The notes beneath the pieces were generated by a model. That model was not told where the DNA came from. It saw only the letters and a program-made list of their open reading frames with translations, and ran no database searches. DNA of 64,000 bases from Mytilus trossulus (taxonomy: Eukaryota > Mollusca > Bivalvia > Mytilida > Mytilidae), in NCBI RefSeq assembly GCF_036588685.1, contig NC_086374.1:22560886-22624885 (forward strand), written 5' to 3'. Every line of letters begins with the position of its first letter. Position 1 is the stretch's first letter. This document shows, piece by piece, positions 1 to 12,010 of this stretch. The position numbers and the translations under genes were made by a program.

Positions 1-904
1 GATTTTAAAGAAATTTTGCAGTTTTTGGTTATTATCTTGAATATTATTATAGATACAGATAAACTGTTAATAGCAAAAATGTTAAGCAAAGTAAGATCTA
101 CAAATAAGTCAATTTGACCAAAATTGTCAATTGACCCCTTAAGGAGTTATTGCCTTTTGAAAGACTTTTTTCACAATTTGTTCATCATGTTGACTTACTT
201 TATAAATCTTCTCCTTTGAAACTGCTGTATCAATTTCAGCCAAACTTAGGCTTAATGAGTTTCAGAGTATCTAGTATAAATTTTATATCTTATTTCCTTG
301 TGTCAAGAAACATAGCTCCTATGGCTAAAATAGAACATAGGAGGAAAATGATTTTTTTTTGCTTTTGAAGAAAATAGGACAATTCAAAGAACATTTAAAT
401 AAATTGAAAAGCGAAAATAATCATTGATGAGAGATTTAACCAAAAAAATTAAGGTGAGCGATTCAGGCACTTCAGAGCCTCTTGTTTAATCAAAGAATGG
501 CAAATAGGTTTAAGCAAGATACTCATATTTGCAAAGGGCATATGAGACAGTAGGGGTCTAGGTGATGATTTTTTTTTATTATTCATTGATTTAGTGAAAA
601 CAACAATTTTCATCAAGGAAAGATGTTTTCCTTAAAATTTTAAAAGCCATTTTTTTTTTTATATATATTTATTTTAATTTGTAGTTTAAATTAATGATAT
701 TTTTCAATAAATTGTAAAAAAACATTTTTTTTTTAAATCATTCAGCAAAAAGATTTTGAGTTAAATACAATGTATCTTGAAAAGCAAGCCATTTTTTTCT
801 TGTTTATTTGGAAAGTGCATACATACATGAAAATTGACTGTTTCAAAATTACAGGGTAAAAAAATTTCTGACATTATCAAATCTAGACAAAAACTGTTCA
901 AATT
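1..904. other. No gene seen; AT-rich intergenic sequence
   Basis: Only short reading frames occur here and none has recognisable protein similarity or convincing splice context. Long A and T runs are present, for example around 650-730. I see no repeat that I can name. Confidence 0.5.
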
Positions 905-913
905 GATGACTTG

Positions 914-1518
914 TAGAGTGGGGTGCTCATTTTCGCCATATCTTTCCATGTTTTCTTCAGTTTATGTTCACGTCTTAATGTTTGTGAAGTAAACTGATAT
1001 TTCTATATGAAGATAACTTCAAAAGCAAAATATTCTTAGCTTGAAAACGTGTTTGTTTTGAGTAAAATCATCTGAAAAGTTGGATTAAAGGGTGTTTGAA
1101 TTTTCCCAATTTTTTGTCAACGGGGACACATATTCGCCGTTTTTACATATCTATTTAAAACCAAATAATTGCAGCTTTAAACAATATTTATCAAATAAAT
1201 TTCATTATAGACGAATAGCAGACATTTGAAAGATGTAAAAAACTGAAATTTAGGGGAATCAGTCAAAGAATTACTCAGGAATGCCTTTTTGAAATCGTTT
1301 TAGTCATTCAGGAAATTGGCTGAAAATCGTTGTCCATTTCTCGGTCCTTTGCCGTTAGAGCTGAAATTTAGTCTCATTTTCAAAAATAATCATATTTGTG
1401 ATAAAAAAATAATTTAATGGCATATTTCTTCCATTTAAACCATCCTTTGAAGTTTTTACACCTCAAAATCATAAAACGGCGAAATTGTGTCCACGGCGAA
1501 TATGAGCGCCCCACTCTA
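914..1518. mobile_element. Non-autonomous DNA transposon-like element with terminal inverted repeats
   Basis: The left end reads tagagtggggtgctcatttt and the right end, read on the other strand, begins tagagtggggcgctcatatt, giving inverted ends of about 25 bp followed on both sides by cgcc. The internal sequence repeats the phrase 'gacacatattcgccg' near 1125 and 'tgtccacggcgaat' near 1484. No reading frame for a transposase is present. The ends sit at TA dinucleotides, which would fit a Tc1/mariner-type TA target duplication, but a single copy cannot prove that. Confidence 0.55.
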
Positions 1519-1522
1519 TATA

Positions 1523-4239
1523 TTAATAGAATATATTGAACAATATTTGAGTATTGCTGAATGTAATTAATGATTCAACTCAGTCAAAAAGGTTTAAAAG
1601 CTTTAAAGAAGATGCTTTTAAAATAAAAGAAGAATAATTGTACATTTTTTTTTGCATTTAATTGGAATACACATTGAGGTTAATCTTTTTAAAACTTGAG
1701 GGAATGCTTTTACCAATTTTATTCGTAGTTCTAAAGCATTTCTTATACATTGCATTTATTCATGAATTAGATTTCACATCAGCTTGAATGTTTATATTGT
1801 TTGATATTACATTTACTGATAGTGTTTTAAAATAAGTATACCAGTACATACTAGTTTGTATGGCATAACTAATCATATTAAAAATGAAGGTGCATTACAT
1901 TGTACCATTGATATTTTAATAGCATAAAAGTGTATTAACATTGTTATTAAGCTTTAAGTTGTATTACCTTTGATATTAAGCATGAATGTGTATGACCATA
2001 GAGGACCTTAGTGGCAGAGAAGTCGAAGTCACTAGTCATCCAATAATGTTCCAACCCCTCTTTTGTCTTAATTGACAAGAACTGGCAGTTTTCATGGTCA
2101 AGGTCTAAATTATCTCTTGTCCACTATGATATAGTTTCGAGTCCTAAATTTCATGTAACCTTGACCTTTGACTTCAAGGTTAAAATAATAGATTAATTAT
2201 GATATTTGTTCATCTGAGTGAGAACCTTTATAACATTTGACATACAAATTTAATATTTGACAAATTAAGTAAGTGTGAACATTACATTTGAGATAATATC
2301 TGAATTGGTCTTAGAATGACGATAAAGTGATAGAATTTTAGGGAAATCTTTCATGTACATGTACAACCTAAAAAACATATATGATATTGTATGCATTATA
2401 GTTTGACCCCTGGAGTAATCCCCCAGCTACCTCATGTATAAGGAAACTTGGAGTATCTTTCTTTCTATTGGGTGGGGTATAAACAAATTATCGTTTTTAC
2501 CGTCTTCTGATTGGTTAAAATTATTAGTTCTATTTTCAATGTTGTCAATTTTGATGGCGACACGCCCACTCTGACTTGTGTATCAATACGCCAACATGTG
2601 TGTATGTTGTTATTATTAATATAAATAATATAAAAAGTTCTTAAGCCTTTTTTTTGATAGAAATTTATTAATAATGAATGGCAATAATTTATTTTGATTT
2701 TATTGAACCATAATGGTTCAATAAATTCAAAATAGATAATAGCCATTCATAAAATATACTGATAAATCTTTTAATTTTACTTTTTACTAATTATTTATGT
2801 ATTGTTGTTTGTGATGTATTATTTTTAGCAGTGGCGTTACTGGTTAAAATTACTTAATTATCTGTTATGTAGATTTTTTGTTCTTTTAATTCTCTCATCA
2901 TTTACATATCAAGTTTAAACTATATTGATACATTCCTAATATATTGTGTTATTTATTAATAAATAAAATGTATTTTTTATAATTTTAATGTAATACTTAA
3001 AAATTGTATGATCTCATTAAAGTTTGTGCCAAAGTTAAGATTTGTTTATTGTTATAATTTCCACATCATAAGGTTATTGTTCCTGTCACAAATTGGTTTG
3101 GGAACTCGACTCAGAAACTCTGATATCCTTCAAACATTGTCAGAAATCTTTAAATACATCCTCATAAATTTTTATAGAAATTATAAATATTTGTATCAAC
3201 TATTTGATACAAATTCAATAATTCAGGGCTGATACTTTGTTTTTGGGTGAGTTCAGCCTGAGGTAAGAGTAAATTATATAGGAATCGTATATGCCCTTGG
3301 ATATATTTATGCAAGATTATGCAGACAATTTATATGTAAAAGTTCTTGCAAGTCAAAAGTTTACCTCAGAAATGCCCCAAAGGGTATCATAAGCTCAGGA
3401 GTCATTACTTCAGTGCTGACACGATTTATAACAAATCTTTCTAAAATGTCTGTTTATAGATATTGAAATTATAAAGACACTAAGGTTTCAACTACCTCAG
3501 GCAAAGATGACCTTAGAAGGATTTAGCTATTTGTTAGGTTTTTTATTTGTCATATTGCTCTTCAACTGTTTTGGTTCTTATACAACTTCGGCTTCCAAAT
3601 TATTGGCTCTGAGCAATCCTGATGAAAGTAAATCCAGAAAAGCATTTTAAATGCATGAAATTATTTTACATGTTGTTTTCATTTATGATGACACTTGTAA
3701 ATGTAAATGTTCTGAAAAAATAAATTGTATCCATATGTGTTCTAGCACCATTATTTCTCATAGATGTTAGACAAAAATCATGTCAAATGTTAACATCAGT
3801 AATATCCCACCCAAATTGAATGGTCAGCAGTTTGGTTCAGGTCACATCAACAAAGGAAAGACTGAGATTGGGTTATATATATTGAAGCGTACGTCAAATA
3901 TTCACCCAAACTATATTGATAATACCCCTTTGGAAAGAATAAGACACCAGTTGGTCACAATACCTATGTTCCACCATTTGACATAAACTGACAGCAGATT
4001 TTGGAGTTGTAACAAAAAGATATATAAGAAAAGCATAAACGATGTTTGGATGGCAGAACATATTGAAAATGACATTGTGTTAATTCTAGTGTTGCAATTT
4101 AGGCAATATGCTCATCTCATACATTTATATCAACCGCTAAAGTTTGCAATTCATCTTATTTTTATATTGGTGAGTTTTATTTTCAAATTCTTGTTTATTT
4201 ATTTTAGTTTTTATAATTAAACTCATAAGTCCAAATTAT
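1523..4239. other. Intergenic, no gene seen
   Basis: No protein-coding frame here is convincing. Around 1985-2190 the text resembles a dispersed bivalve repeat (ccttgacctttgacttcaaggt), a low-confidence recollection. A palindrome lies at 2674-2750 and is listed separately. Confidence 0.4.
2674..2750. repeat. Near-perfect 77-bp palindrome
   Basis: The sequence runs atgaatggc...attgaaccat, one central base (about 2712), then atggttcaat...gccattcat. The arms of about 38 bp match at nearly every position. It would form a cruciform or hairpin and is probably a short hairpin-type MITE. Confidence 0.65.
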
Positions 4240-4440
4240 TAACTGACAACGCCATGGCTAAAAACGAAAAAGACCACCAGACTAACAATAGTACACAAAA
4301 CACAACATAGAAAACTACAGACTACGCAACACCAACTCCACCAAAAACTTTGCTCTGGAAAGATAAGCAGATCCAGCTTCACACACGGCAACCGTTCTGT
4401 TGCTCTATTAAGTCTAAGGCAATGCCTAAGTCAAAAGAGG
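4240..4440. repeat. Dispersed repeat fragment
   Basis: The stretch beginning acaacgccatggctaaaaac and running through gataagcagatccagcttca resembles a repeat that I associate with mussel genomes. A related but shortened version appears near 49960-50190 (gatgctccggaagggtaata). No reading frame survives. The class is unknown to me. Confidence 0.4.
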
Positions 4441-4604
4441 ACAGGCTTGTTGTGACGAAATGAGAAACATATCTGCTTTCATCTTTGAAATGGATATCCC
4501 ATTATATAATACACTTTTTCATGAAATGATATACACTTCTACAGAAGTTTTTATGTCACAGTTAGAGCTTATTATTGTAAGTCATCATTTTGTTAAAAAT
4601 TCAT

Positions 4605-4826
4605 GACAATGACATTAGCTAACTGGAACTGGATGGTACATATTAAATTTTAATCTCACAGCACTCACTTCATACTAACAACCTTTCACTTGAGCAATTT
4701 GCTAAAATATTCTACCAGTTGATGAGTTAGTTGGCGAAATATTCTAACTGCAATTTGGTAAACTGTTTGAGCCATTGCTATTGTGGAACCACAAATGTTA
4801 CTGGATAAGCACGGTAATAAAGCGAA
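4605..4826. repeat. Solo relic of a fold-back element arm
   Basis: This stretch, including cagcactcacttcatactaa and ending tggataagcacggtaataaa, matches the right arm of the large inverted-repeat element at 34889-36155 with scattered differences. It is a diverged copy of one arm only; no matching opposite arm lies next to it. Confidence 0.65.
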
Positions 4827-4830
4827 AAAG

Positions 4831-5990
4831 GAAAGCAATACTAGACTCCAAAGATACTGCAAGACCTTTCATATGCTACAGTATATAGTATAACGGAACA
4901 TATTAGTCTAAACATGAATACATACACTGAAACGTTTCGTCTGCATTACTGTTTAATGAATTACTTTTATTTAGTCATTGAGATCATGGTGTTTACGACC
5001 GTCAAATTAACAAATCAGTTAAACGTAATTACTTTAGTACTAGCTGAGAAATATATGAATATATATATATGTCTCTGGTACATGTACTGGAAGTTTCGCC
5101 TTCAAACTCCTTTTTATCACATATAAAAACACCTCATTTCTAATAAAGATAACTATACCTTCATGTCATACTTTTAAGAGATAAATGAGGTCGACATTTT
5201 AGACATAAAAGGTGGGTTTTTGGATATAACTATCATTTAGACAGACATACATAACTTGTTTACTTTAAAAAATAACACGCGTGGAATTTGTAAAATCATT
5301 TGGAAATATCTTCTTTACAAAAAACATGATTTATTTTGTGTACTAATTCTCATAAAAATCATTTTTTCAAATCGGTTTTAAAAATTTATTAGCATGCACT
5401 TGTTTTCTAGCTGATCATAATTATTATCAGTCAAAAATGCATCTTTTTTGGCAAATGTCCTTATTGACTTTATACTGTCCAGTGCTTCAACTTTATAACA
5501 GATGGGTTCGAGACAGTCAGCAAGGTTAGAAGTTCATAAAAATTACACGAAAAAACACGCAAAAAGTTAGTAATAACGTAATGGAGTCAAACTAAGGTAA
5601 CTCTCTGAGTGTTAACATAAACGACCAAACCATAGATAGTCTCTTACCGTTTACAGATCAAACCATTCTTATATAGCAAGGTAAATATGAATAACTGAAG
5701 TTACTTGTTAAAAGTTAATTAGACACCAACCCAACATAACTAAAAATAAATAATGATATATATGACCGTGTGGAATGATTAAAAATATCCAAGATGTCAA
5801 ACTTTAATCACAATAGGGTGGCAAGTTCTAGAACTAAATGGTTATTAATATCTGCTTCAGTTTTCTTAGAAATCTTTCACCTTATTGACTATTCTGAGAA
5901 AAGCAATCGTCTTTCGTTTTTAAAATTTCAATGTTTTTTTATTTATTTAAAATAATGAAATTTTAATTGTTAATACCAAGCAATCCTTTT
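4831..5990. other. Intergenic or upstream region, no gene seen
   Basis: No supported coding exon. The region lies upstream of the first exon I propose for the small secreted-protein gene starting at 5995 and may hold its promoter, but I see no clear TATA box or other defining element. Confidence 0.35.
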
Positions 5991-5994
5991 TCAG

Positions 5995-8032
5995 ATGGGA
6001 ATGTCACACTGGTGTTTGTTTTGTATTATTTATTTGATTTCATTAAAACATGTTCATATGGAAAGGACTATTGGAAAATTAGGTAAGTTTCAACAATTTA
6101 ACTAGCGCTCATGCATGCATCATTCTATTAACTGTATGATATACAAAGAGAAATATAACCAATTACCCTTTTATTTATTTCGTGACCAAGTCCTTTCAAT
6201 CATGGACAAATCCAGAAACTCTTTTCCATTTGGGATGGGGAGGGACTCGAAGGAAAATAAAAGAATTACCAGGGGATTTTTTAAGCAATGAAGCAGTAAG
6301 TCGACGTTTTTTTAACATTGAATATTTTGGGACGACTGAGAGGAACATTAAATGCAGCGTGGTCTTGATCTGTTTGAAAACAAATTTATTTGAGTTATTT
6401 CGCCTGAAATCGGAGTGGACCTTTTTATTTTTTAATAACAGACTTTTATAAATTAATGTTGCCTTCATTAGAAGATATGTAGTCAGTCGTAAGCATCCTC
6501 TTAATGCGCTGCCTTGGATCACAGAGGTCTCGGTTCATGCTTTCTGCATGGTTACAATAACAGAAAATACTGCACTTACATATGTACGTTATATTATATT
6601 TTTACACCCACTACCTTGCTAAATGTTATATTTGGAATCAACTTTTGATAACCGACAGTGTAATAAATTGATGAGAAAGTGGAAATGATATCTAAAAAAT
6701 ACCCAGTAATGAGAAAGTGCACGTGGGCATGACATCTAAAAAAAATACATAGTTATGAGAAAGCAGGTATTCCATCTTCATAATATCTCATGATAAGAAA
6801 GTGGGCATGATATTTACAGAGTACCTCGTAATGTAAAAGTGAGCATGATATCTATAGAATATATTGCAAGTACACTTGATATCTGTATATAATATCTCGT
6901 AATTAGAAAGTGAGTATTACATCTGCACGATACCTCGTATTGAGTAAGTGGGCATTACATCTGCACGATACATCGTATTAAGTAAGTGAGCATGGTATCT
7001 TCAGAAAGCATGGTAGTGAGAAAGAGACTATGCCATGATATCTCGATGATACCTCGTACTGAGAAAGTGGTAAATGCCAAAGACATCAGCATGATACCTC
7101 GTATTCAGTAAGTTAGCATGGTATCTTCAGAAAACATGGTAATGAGAAATAGACTATGCCATGATATCTCGATGATACCTCGTACTGAGAAAGTGGTAAA
7201 TGTCAAACAAATCAGCATAATACCTCGTATTGAGTAAGTGACTGAACATGATATTTGCAGAAAACATGGTAATGAGAAAGTGAGCATCATATATCTCGAT
7301 AATACCTCGTAATAATAAAGTGATTATAGCATCTGCTTATTGCTTCGTAATGAAATAATGAACATGATACCTCAATAATATCTCGTAATGAGAAAGTGAG
7401 TAGGACATCTGCATAATGCCTCGTAATTAGAAAATTAGCATAATATCTGCATAATACCTCGTTGTAAGAGAGTTGGTATGACATTAGCATACCTCTTAAT
7501 GCGAAAGTGAAAATGATATCTGTAGAAAACCTCGTAATGAGAAGTGGTAATAATATCTGCAGAATACTTCGTATTGATAAACTGAGTATGTAACCTGAAG
7601 AGCTGGGAGCTTATTTGGATCAAATAAAACATATTCTTACTGTTGTATTACAACTTCCCTGAATCTGTTACTTGTAATTAGTGTTGAAACTTTAGGTCAC
7701 GAATGATCAAATTGTAATCGGTGATTCCTAATGACAGGTTTTGATTATTTACAGCCTTGCCTACTTTGATATTACAGTTGAGTACGCACACCTCAGCATT
7801 TGATATGTATAGGTATATCAAAGCGTCCATTGCTCCGACCTATCGGACGTCAGGCTACATACAGAACCCGCTGGACTGCACTCAGCAGCTTACGGATTTA
7901 GATGCAGCATGGAGAACTTGCCTGGCCATTACTTTAGGGCCATTATGTGTCAGCAACCCCAGCTGTATTATCTTACAGCCAAACGGAATGCCGTGTGTTT
8001 TTGATATCAGTACATTTCAAGCTACACCATAA
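5995..8032 (+). CDS. Small secreted five-cysteine protein, paralogue 1 (two-exon model)
   Basis: Unrecognised family. The C-terminal exon (7755-8032, after acceptor ttgattatttacag) has the pattern C-x13-C-x8-C-x5-C-x9-C near its stop, with W three residues before the second Cys and NPSC at the fourth. This matches the genes at 9232-10642 and 13853-15825. The proposed first exon is 5995-6082: ATG, a hydrophobic leader (CLFCIIYLISL), then donor gtaagt in phase 1. The last exon begins in phase 1, so the two join to 121 aa. An AATAAA lies at 8119-8124. The first exon is less certain than the last. An extra exon at about 6209-6297 with a strong gtaagt donor could instead join to an internal acceptor (exon start 7778), also in frame. 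Predicted extracellular; function unknown. Confidence 0.55.
6660..7600. repeat. Degenerate tandem repeat (minisatellite) in the intron of the first small secreted gene
   Basis: About twenty imperfect units of roughly 45-50 bp carry the phrases gataatgagaaagtg, catgatatct and atacctcgta. A higher-order block of about 128 bp is duplicated (6986-7080 against 7114-7207, both with tctcgatgatacctcgtact). Short reading frames on the minus strand here are translations of the repeat and not genes. Confidence 0.75.
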
Positions 8033-8118
8033 GTATCTTGGGTACCAGGATAACATATGATTCAGATAGTGCATTATCATAGTTTGCTTCTATTATGTAA
8101 TGGAATATTATTAGATTC

Positions 8119-8124
8119 AATAAA
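8119..8124 (+). promoter_or_regulatory. Polyadenylation signal AATAAA of paralogue 1
   Basis: AATAAA lies 87 bp after the stop codon at 8032, a plausible distance for a 3' end. Confidence 0.55.
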
Positions 8125-8536
8125 AATAATTTTATTGTTAACTGATTGATTTAGTATAAAATTAAAGATTTTCAGTTTTGTTTGGAAGACTGGCGATTTC
8201 AAATGTAAAGTAAAGTTAGTATGACTGCTTAGACTACTACTAATGGTGTCAGACCATCTATTCACTAACACTATTTATGTTTTGCAGTTGTTAAGTTTGC
8301 AAACTAAACTATTCCCCCTTCTTTTGTTTTTCGTGTCATTATTTATGAAAATTAATAAATTCAGGGTTTTGTTTTCACTGATAGTCAAATCTAAAGTATG
8401 TGGATCTATACTCATCCATAAGCAGACGAGAAAGAGGAAGGCATCGTCCATATATATGTATATATAAAAGATGTGGTATGGTTGCCGATATATCATCTCT
8501 TCGCAAGAGACCAAATGACACAGAAATTATCATCTA

Positions 8537-8850
8537 TAGGTCATCGTACGGCCTTCAACAGTGAACAAAAAACTCATATCGCATACATAGTCAACTATAA
8601 AAGGCCCCAAAATGACAAATGTAAAACAATTCAAACGAGAAAACTAAAGTCCTAATTAATGTTTGAAAAAAAGTAATGAACAAAAAACTAATATGGAACA
8701 CAGCAACAAACGCCAACCACCGAATTACAGGCTCCTGACTGAGACAAGCACATATACACACAGAATGTTAAGGGGTTAAACATGTAAGCGGGATCCCAAG
8801 CCTTCCCATAATCTGGGACAGTGGTGTAACAGTACAACATTATGAAGTAA
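8537..8850 (-). repeat. R2 dispersed repeat, minus orientation
   Basis: The text cgtacggccttcaacagtga, then aaggccccaaaatgacaaat and later aaggggttaaacatgtaagc, matches the R2 family on the reverse strand. Other copies lie at 9540-9690, 10155-10490, 14160-14400 and 55065-55310. The 3' tail is missing in this copy. No coding sequence. Confidence 0.6.
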
Positions 8851-9231
8851 GATTGTTGCTAAGACCTCCTTTTTATTCATTGATTGAAATTAACATTGCA
8901 TTGAATGGAGAGGTTTTACAATTTATGAGGGACCAATATAAACAATGGCCCCTTTCATCGCGTTGACATTGCATATCATACTACCTATTTTGAAATGACA
9001 AGGAGGTTTGGCAAGATTGCTTAAGTGAATATCTATTTGTTAATTCCAAAAGAAAAAGACAAAAACAATAACAGGTCAACAAAATTTGGTTTATATAATT
9101 CCGTAAAATTGTGAACTGGAGGTTTTTATCCTTTTTTTTTATTCTGCTTTCAGTGTGTGTGTTCAAATTAAAACCCATCAAGTTCATATCTTTTTTATAT
9201 ACTTAAATGACAAATAAATCAGAATTTCATT

Positions 9232-10642
9232 TTATTTCACACTGTTCAAATCCAAGAAACAGATATATTGACCAAAGACGCATGACGGATTCAGATTACA
9301 CTCAGCTTGATCTAGGATGCTAGTGCATGTTTCCCATGCCATGTTCCTCTCTTCCAAACTTTGATTACATGTTTTACAGAATTTCATGACAGGCACAGCA
9401 GGTGGATTCGGAGGAAATGCCATTGCAAGATGAAACAAAACTGCAATAAATAAACTAGATTAAAAAATGTCAAGTGAAAATGGCAGCGAAAAGTTTCGAG
9501 AAATAGCAATTATATGACAAATTATGGAACTTTTTTTTATATTTAGATATAGGAAGATGTAGTGTGAGTGCACGTGCCAATTAGACAACTGTCCATCCAA
9601 ATTACAATTTATAAAAGTAAACCATTATAGGTCAATGTACGGCCTTCAACACGGAGTCTTGGCTCAGACCGAACAATAAGCTATAAAGGGTCATTTGCAT
9701 ATTTTCTATGCATTTACAATTATTTCAATTTTATTTCGGAATTGATAAAATACTTCATTGCTCTGCTTACATAAAATATTACATAATAACCCATAGGATC
9801 GTCAAATTACGTACCTTTTTTAAAAATCTTAGTATATTCTGTATAATTCATTTCTTGATAACATTATTGTATCTTATTTTTAGAGAGAGAAAAAAATGAC
9901 TAATTTACCCATAAAACAAACATTTAAATATTTCTCAGTGTTGTCCTGTGTTTGAATATGTTTGTTAGCTTTTTGGTCATGAATGTTTGTCTCTAATATT
10001 TAATTAACTGTGCATTTGTATTCAGATATCGCAGATCAAATTTATTCTTTCATTGTTTAATCATACGTTTTTTTATTGAGTTAAGTCTGCCAATTGATAT
10101 TTTATCGTGTGTTTTTCTATGTTGTGATGTTATGCTATTGTTTTAGAAAAAGGTAGAAGGTTTGGATCCATTAAAACGTTTAATCCCGCTGCAAATGTTT
10201 GCACCTGTCCTAAGTCAGGAATCTGATGTACAGTAGTTGTCGTTTGTTTATGTAACATATACGTGTTTCTCGTTTCTCGTTTTGTTTTTATAGATTAGAC
10301 CGTTGGTTTTCCCGTTTGAATGGTTTTACATTAGTAATTTTGGGGCCCTTTATAGCTTGTTGTTCGGTGTGAGCCAAGGCTCCGTGTTGAAGGCCGTACT
10401 TTAACCTAATGGTTTACTTTTTAAATTATTATTTGGATGGAGAGTTGTCTCATTGGCACTCACACCACATCTTCCTATATCTAATTACCAGTTATCTCTC
10501 AGAATTCAACATTTATTTAATGTATACTAATTTGAATGCATAACAAAATATGCGTTTTTATTTCAGTAACAGACTCAAATTTGTTTATTCAAAGAATATA
10601 CTAACCGCAAAACATGATGCTGAAAACAAGTTTTGAACCCAT
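9232..10642 (-). CDS. Small secreted five-cysteine protein, paralogue 2
   Basis: Two exons on the minus strand: 10606-10642 (ATG to a phase-1 donor gttagt) and 9232-9440 (acceptor tttatttattgcag). Together they give 246 nt, 81 aa. The N-terminus MGSKLVFSIMFCVLFHLAMA is a clear signal peptide completed across the splice junction, which supports the two-exon model. The mature part is Pro-rich (FPPNPPAVP), has an extra C-x2-C, then the family signature C-x13-C-x8-C-x5-C-x6-C with AWETC and NPSC. AATAAA on the minus strand overlaps the stop (9231-9236). It is a paralogue of the genes at 5995-8032 and 13853-15825. Function unknown; I infer an extracellular disulfide-bonded peptide. Confidence 0.72.
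9540..9690 (-). repeat. R2 repeat 3' end, minus orientation, in an intron
   Basis: Contains the reverse complement of the R2 tail (aggaagatgtagtgtgagtg) and acggccttcaacacggagtc. It forms an inverted pair with the plus-oriented R2 copy at 10155-10490 in the same intron of paralogue 2. Confidence 0.65.
10155..10490 (+). repeat. R2 dispersed repeat with 3' tail, plus orientation
   Basis: Contains ttggggccctttatagcttg, ccaaggctccgtgttgaagg and the tail gttgtctcattggcactcac. The same order of blocks recurs at 14160-14400. The shared end with variable 5' extent suggests a 5'-truncated retroelement family, which is an inference. Confidence 0.65.
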
Positions 10643-10778
10643 CTTGCATTTAACTATACTGAAAATAGATAGTGATAACACGATGCAAATAAATCACATA
10701 CAGTGAATATAAAATATGTTCTTTAAAGTTTGAATACCACTCATATCTGAAATCCTAGATACAGAATGTAGAACAATA

Positions 10779-11330
10779 TGAATGAATGAATGAATGATTT
10801 ATTATAGTGCAACCTGTATATATACAATAGATACATATCAATACAATATTACATTACAGCCAGCCAGATAGGCTTACGATGCACTGACAAATTAAAGTTC
10901 AAAATTTTGAAAAATAGATAACACATAGTTTTGGACGAATGTCTAAATTATTAGAAATTCAACAGTTCAAGTAAAATAGTTAAATAATTTCTCTTCTGAT
11001 ACGATCACAGTCCAAGATAAAGTTCGCTATACTTTTGTTGTTGTTAGATAACAGTTCATATAAGGCAGCATTTGGAGGAAGTTCATTTATGCGTAGAGGA
11101 TAAGCAGGATCTGGTGATATTGAAGTAAATAATTTATTTCTCAAAACAGAGTAACGATCACAGTACAGGATGAAGTGTTGCTCATCTTCAATAGATCCAG
11201 AATTGCACATTTTACATACTCTTTGTTCGATTGGAATGTTTCTATATGTAATATCACACGCATCACAGATAAAACAATATAACATACTTGAAAAATCCAA
11301 ACAAGCATACAAATAAATATATCAAAGATG
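10779..11330 (-). mobile_element. 3' fragment of a non-LTR retrotransposon
   Basis: The minus-strand frame 11312-10980 (110 codons) shows a reverse-transcriptase C-terminal zinc-binding pattern: C-x2-C followed by EDEQHFILYCDRY, a Cys-His arrangement typical of LINE ORF2 C-termini. The sequence then runs to a tail of (ATTC)n type, seen on + as gaatgaatgaatgaatga at 10780-10798, as expected for a LINE 3' end. The RT core is absent, so the copy is 5'-truncated and inactive. Confidence 0.7.
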
Positions 11331-11734
11331 TCAAACCACATACAGACCCCTACAATAGTTGTTGCAAGGGTTCTTAATGTTTAAAGGCGTGGGACTCTCT
11401 TTACACGAGGCATCGGATTTAATGTCCCCATTCCCAGTGAGGCTCAACATACGACTCAAAACTCTATATTAGCATATATATAAGGTTAAATAATAATGAA
11501 TATTTGTTCTTAGTTTGAAGTTGTTTAAATGACCCGAAATCGTAGAAAACTTCCTTCTCTCAAAACGCTAATCTGATACGAGACCGGACTGACGGACAAA
11601 TGTATTTGCGCATTTTTTAGACAGGACACACGAAAATTGCAATGCTCAGTAAAAGACGGACACCACCCGAAAAATGACCAGTAGTCTTTTACTCTAAACA
11701 GAAATGCACGGAAGTAAACAAGAAACAAAACCTA

Positions 11735-12010
11735 GGCATATAAAAAGTAAAATAACAAATTACCAAACTCCGAGGAATATTCTAAATGGTAATTCCCTAA
11801 GCAAATGGCAAAATTAGAAGCTCAAACACATCAAACGAATGGACAACAACTGTCATATTCCATACTTGGTACAGGCATTTTCTTATGTAGAACCTGTAAA
11901 AAGCTTTATTGATAGCGCGTTAAAAAAAACTCTCACTTGTATGACAGTCGTTTAAACTTCCATTATATTGACAACCATGTCAGATGTTTCATACGGTTGT
12001 TAATTTTCTG
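11735..12010 (-). repeat. R3 dispersed repeat, minus orientation
   Basis: Reads tccctaagcaaatggcaaaa, then gtcatattccatacttggta and caggcattttcttatgtaga, the reverse complement of the R3 family that also occurs at 36430-36645, 46090-46440 and, in plus orientation, 58660-58945 and 59790-60070. Confidence 0.6.

Noticed and set aside
6196-6522. 108-codon minus-strand frame
   Set aside because: It has no similarity I recognise, overlaps plus-strand exon-like sequence and lacks consistent splice sites; probably chance.
7105-7632. Several minus-strand frames of 60-67 codons with repeated ITRYY-type peptides
   Set aside because: They are translations of the degenerate tandem repeat at 6660-7600.
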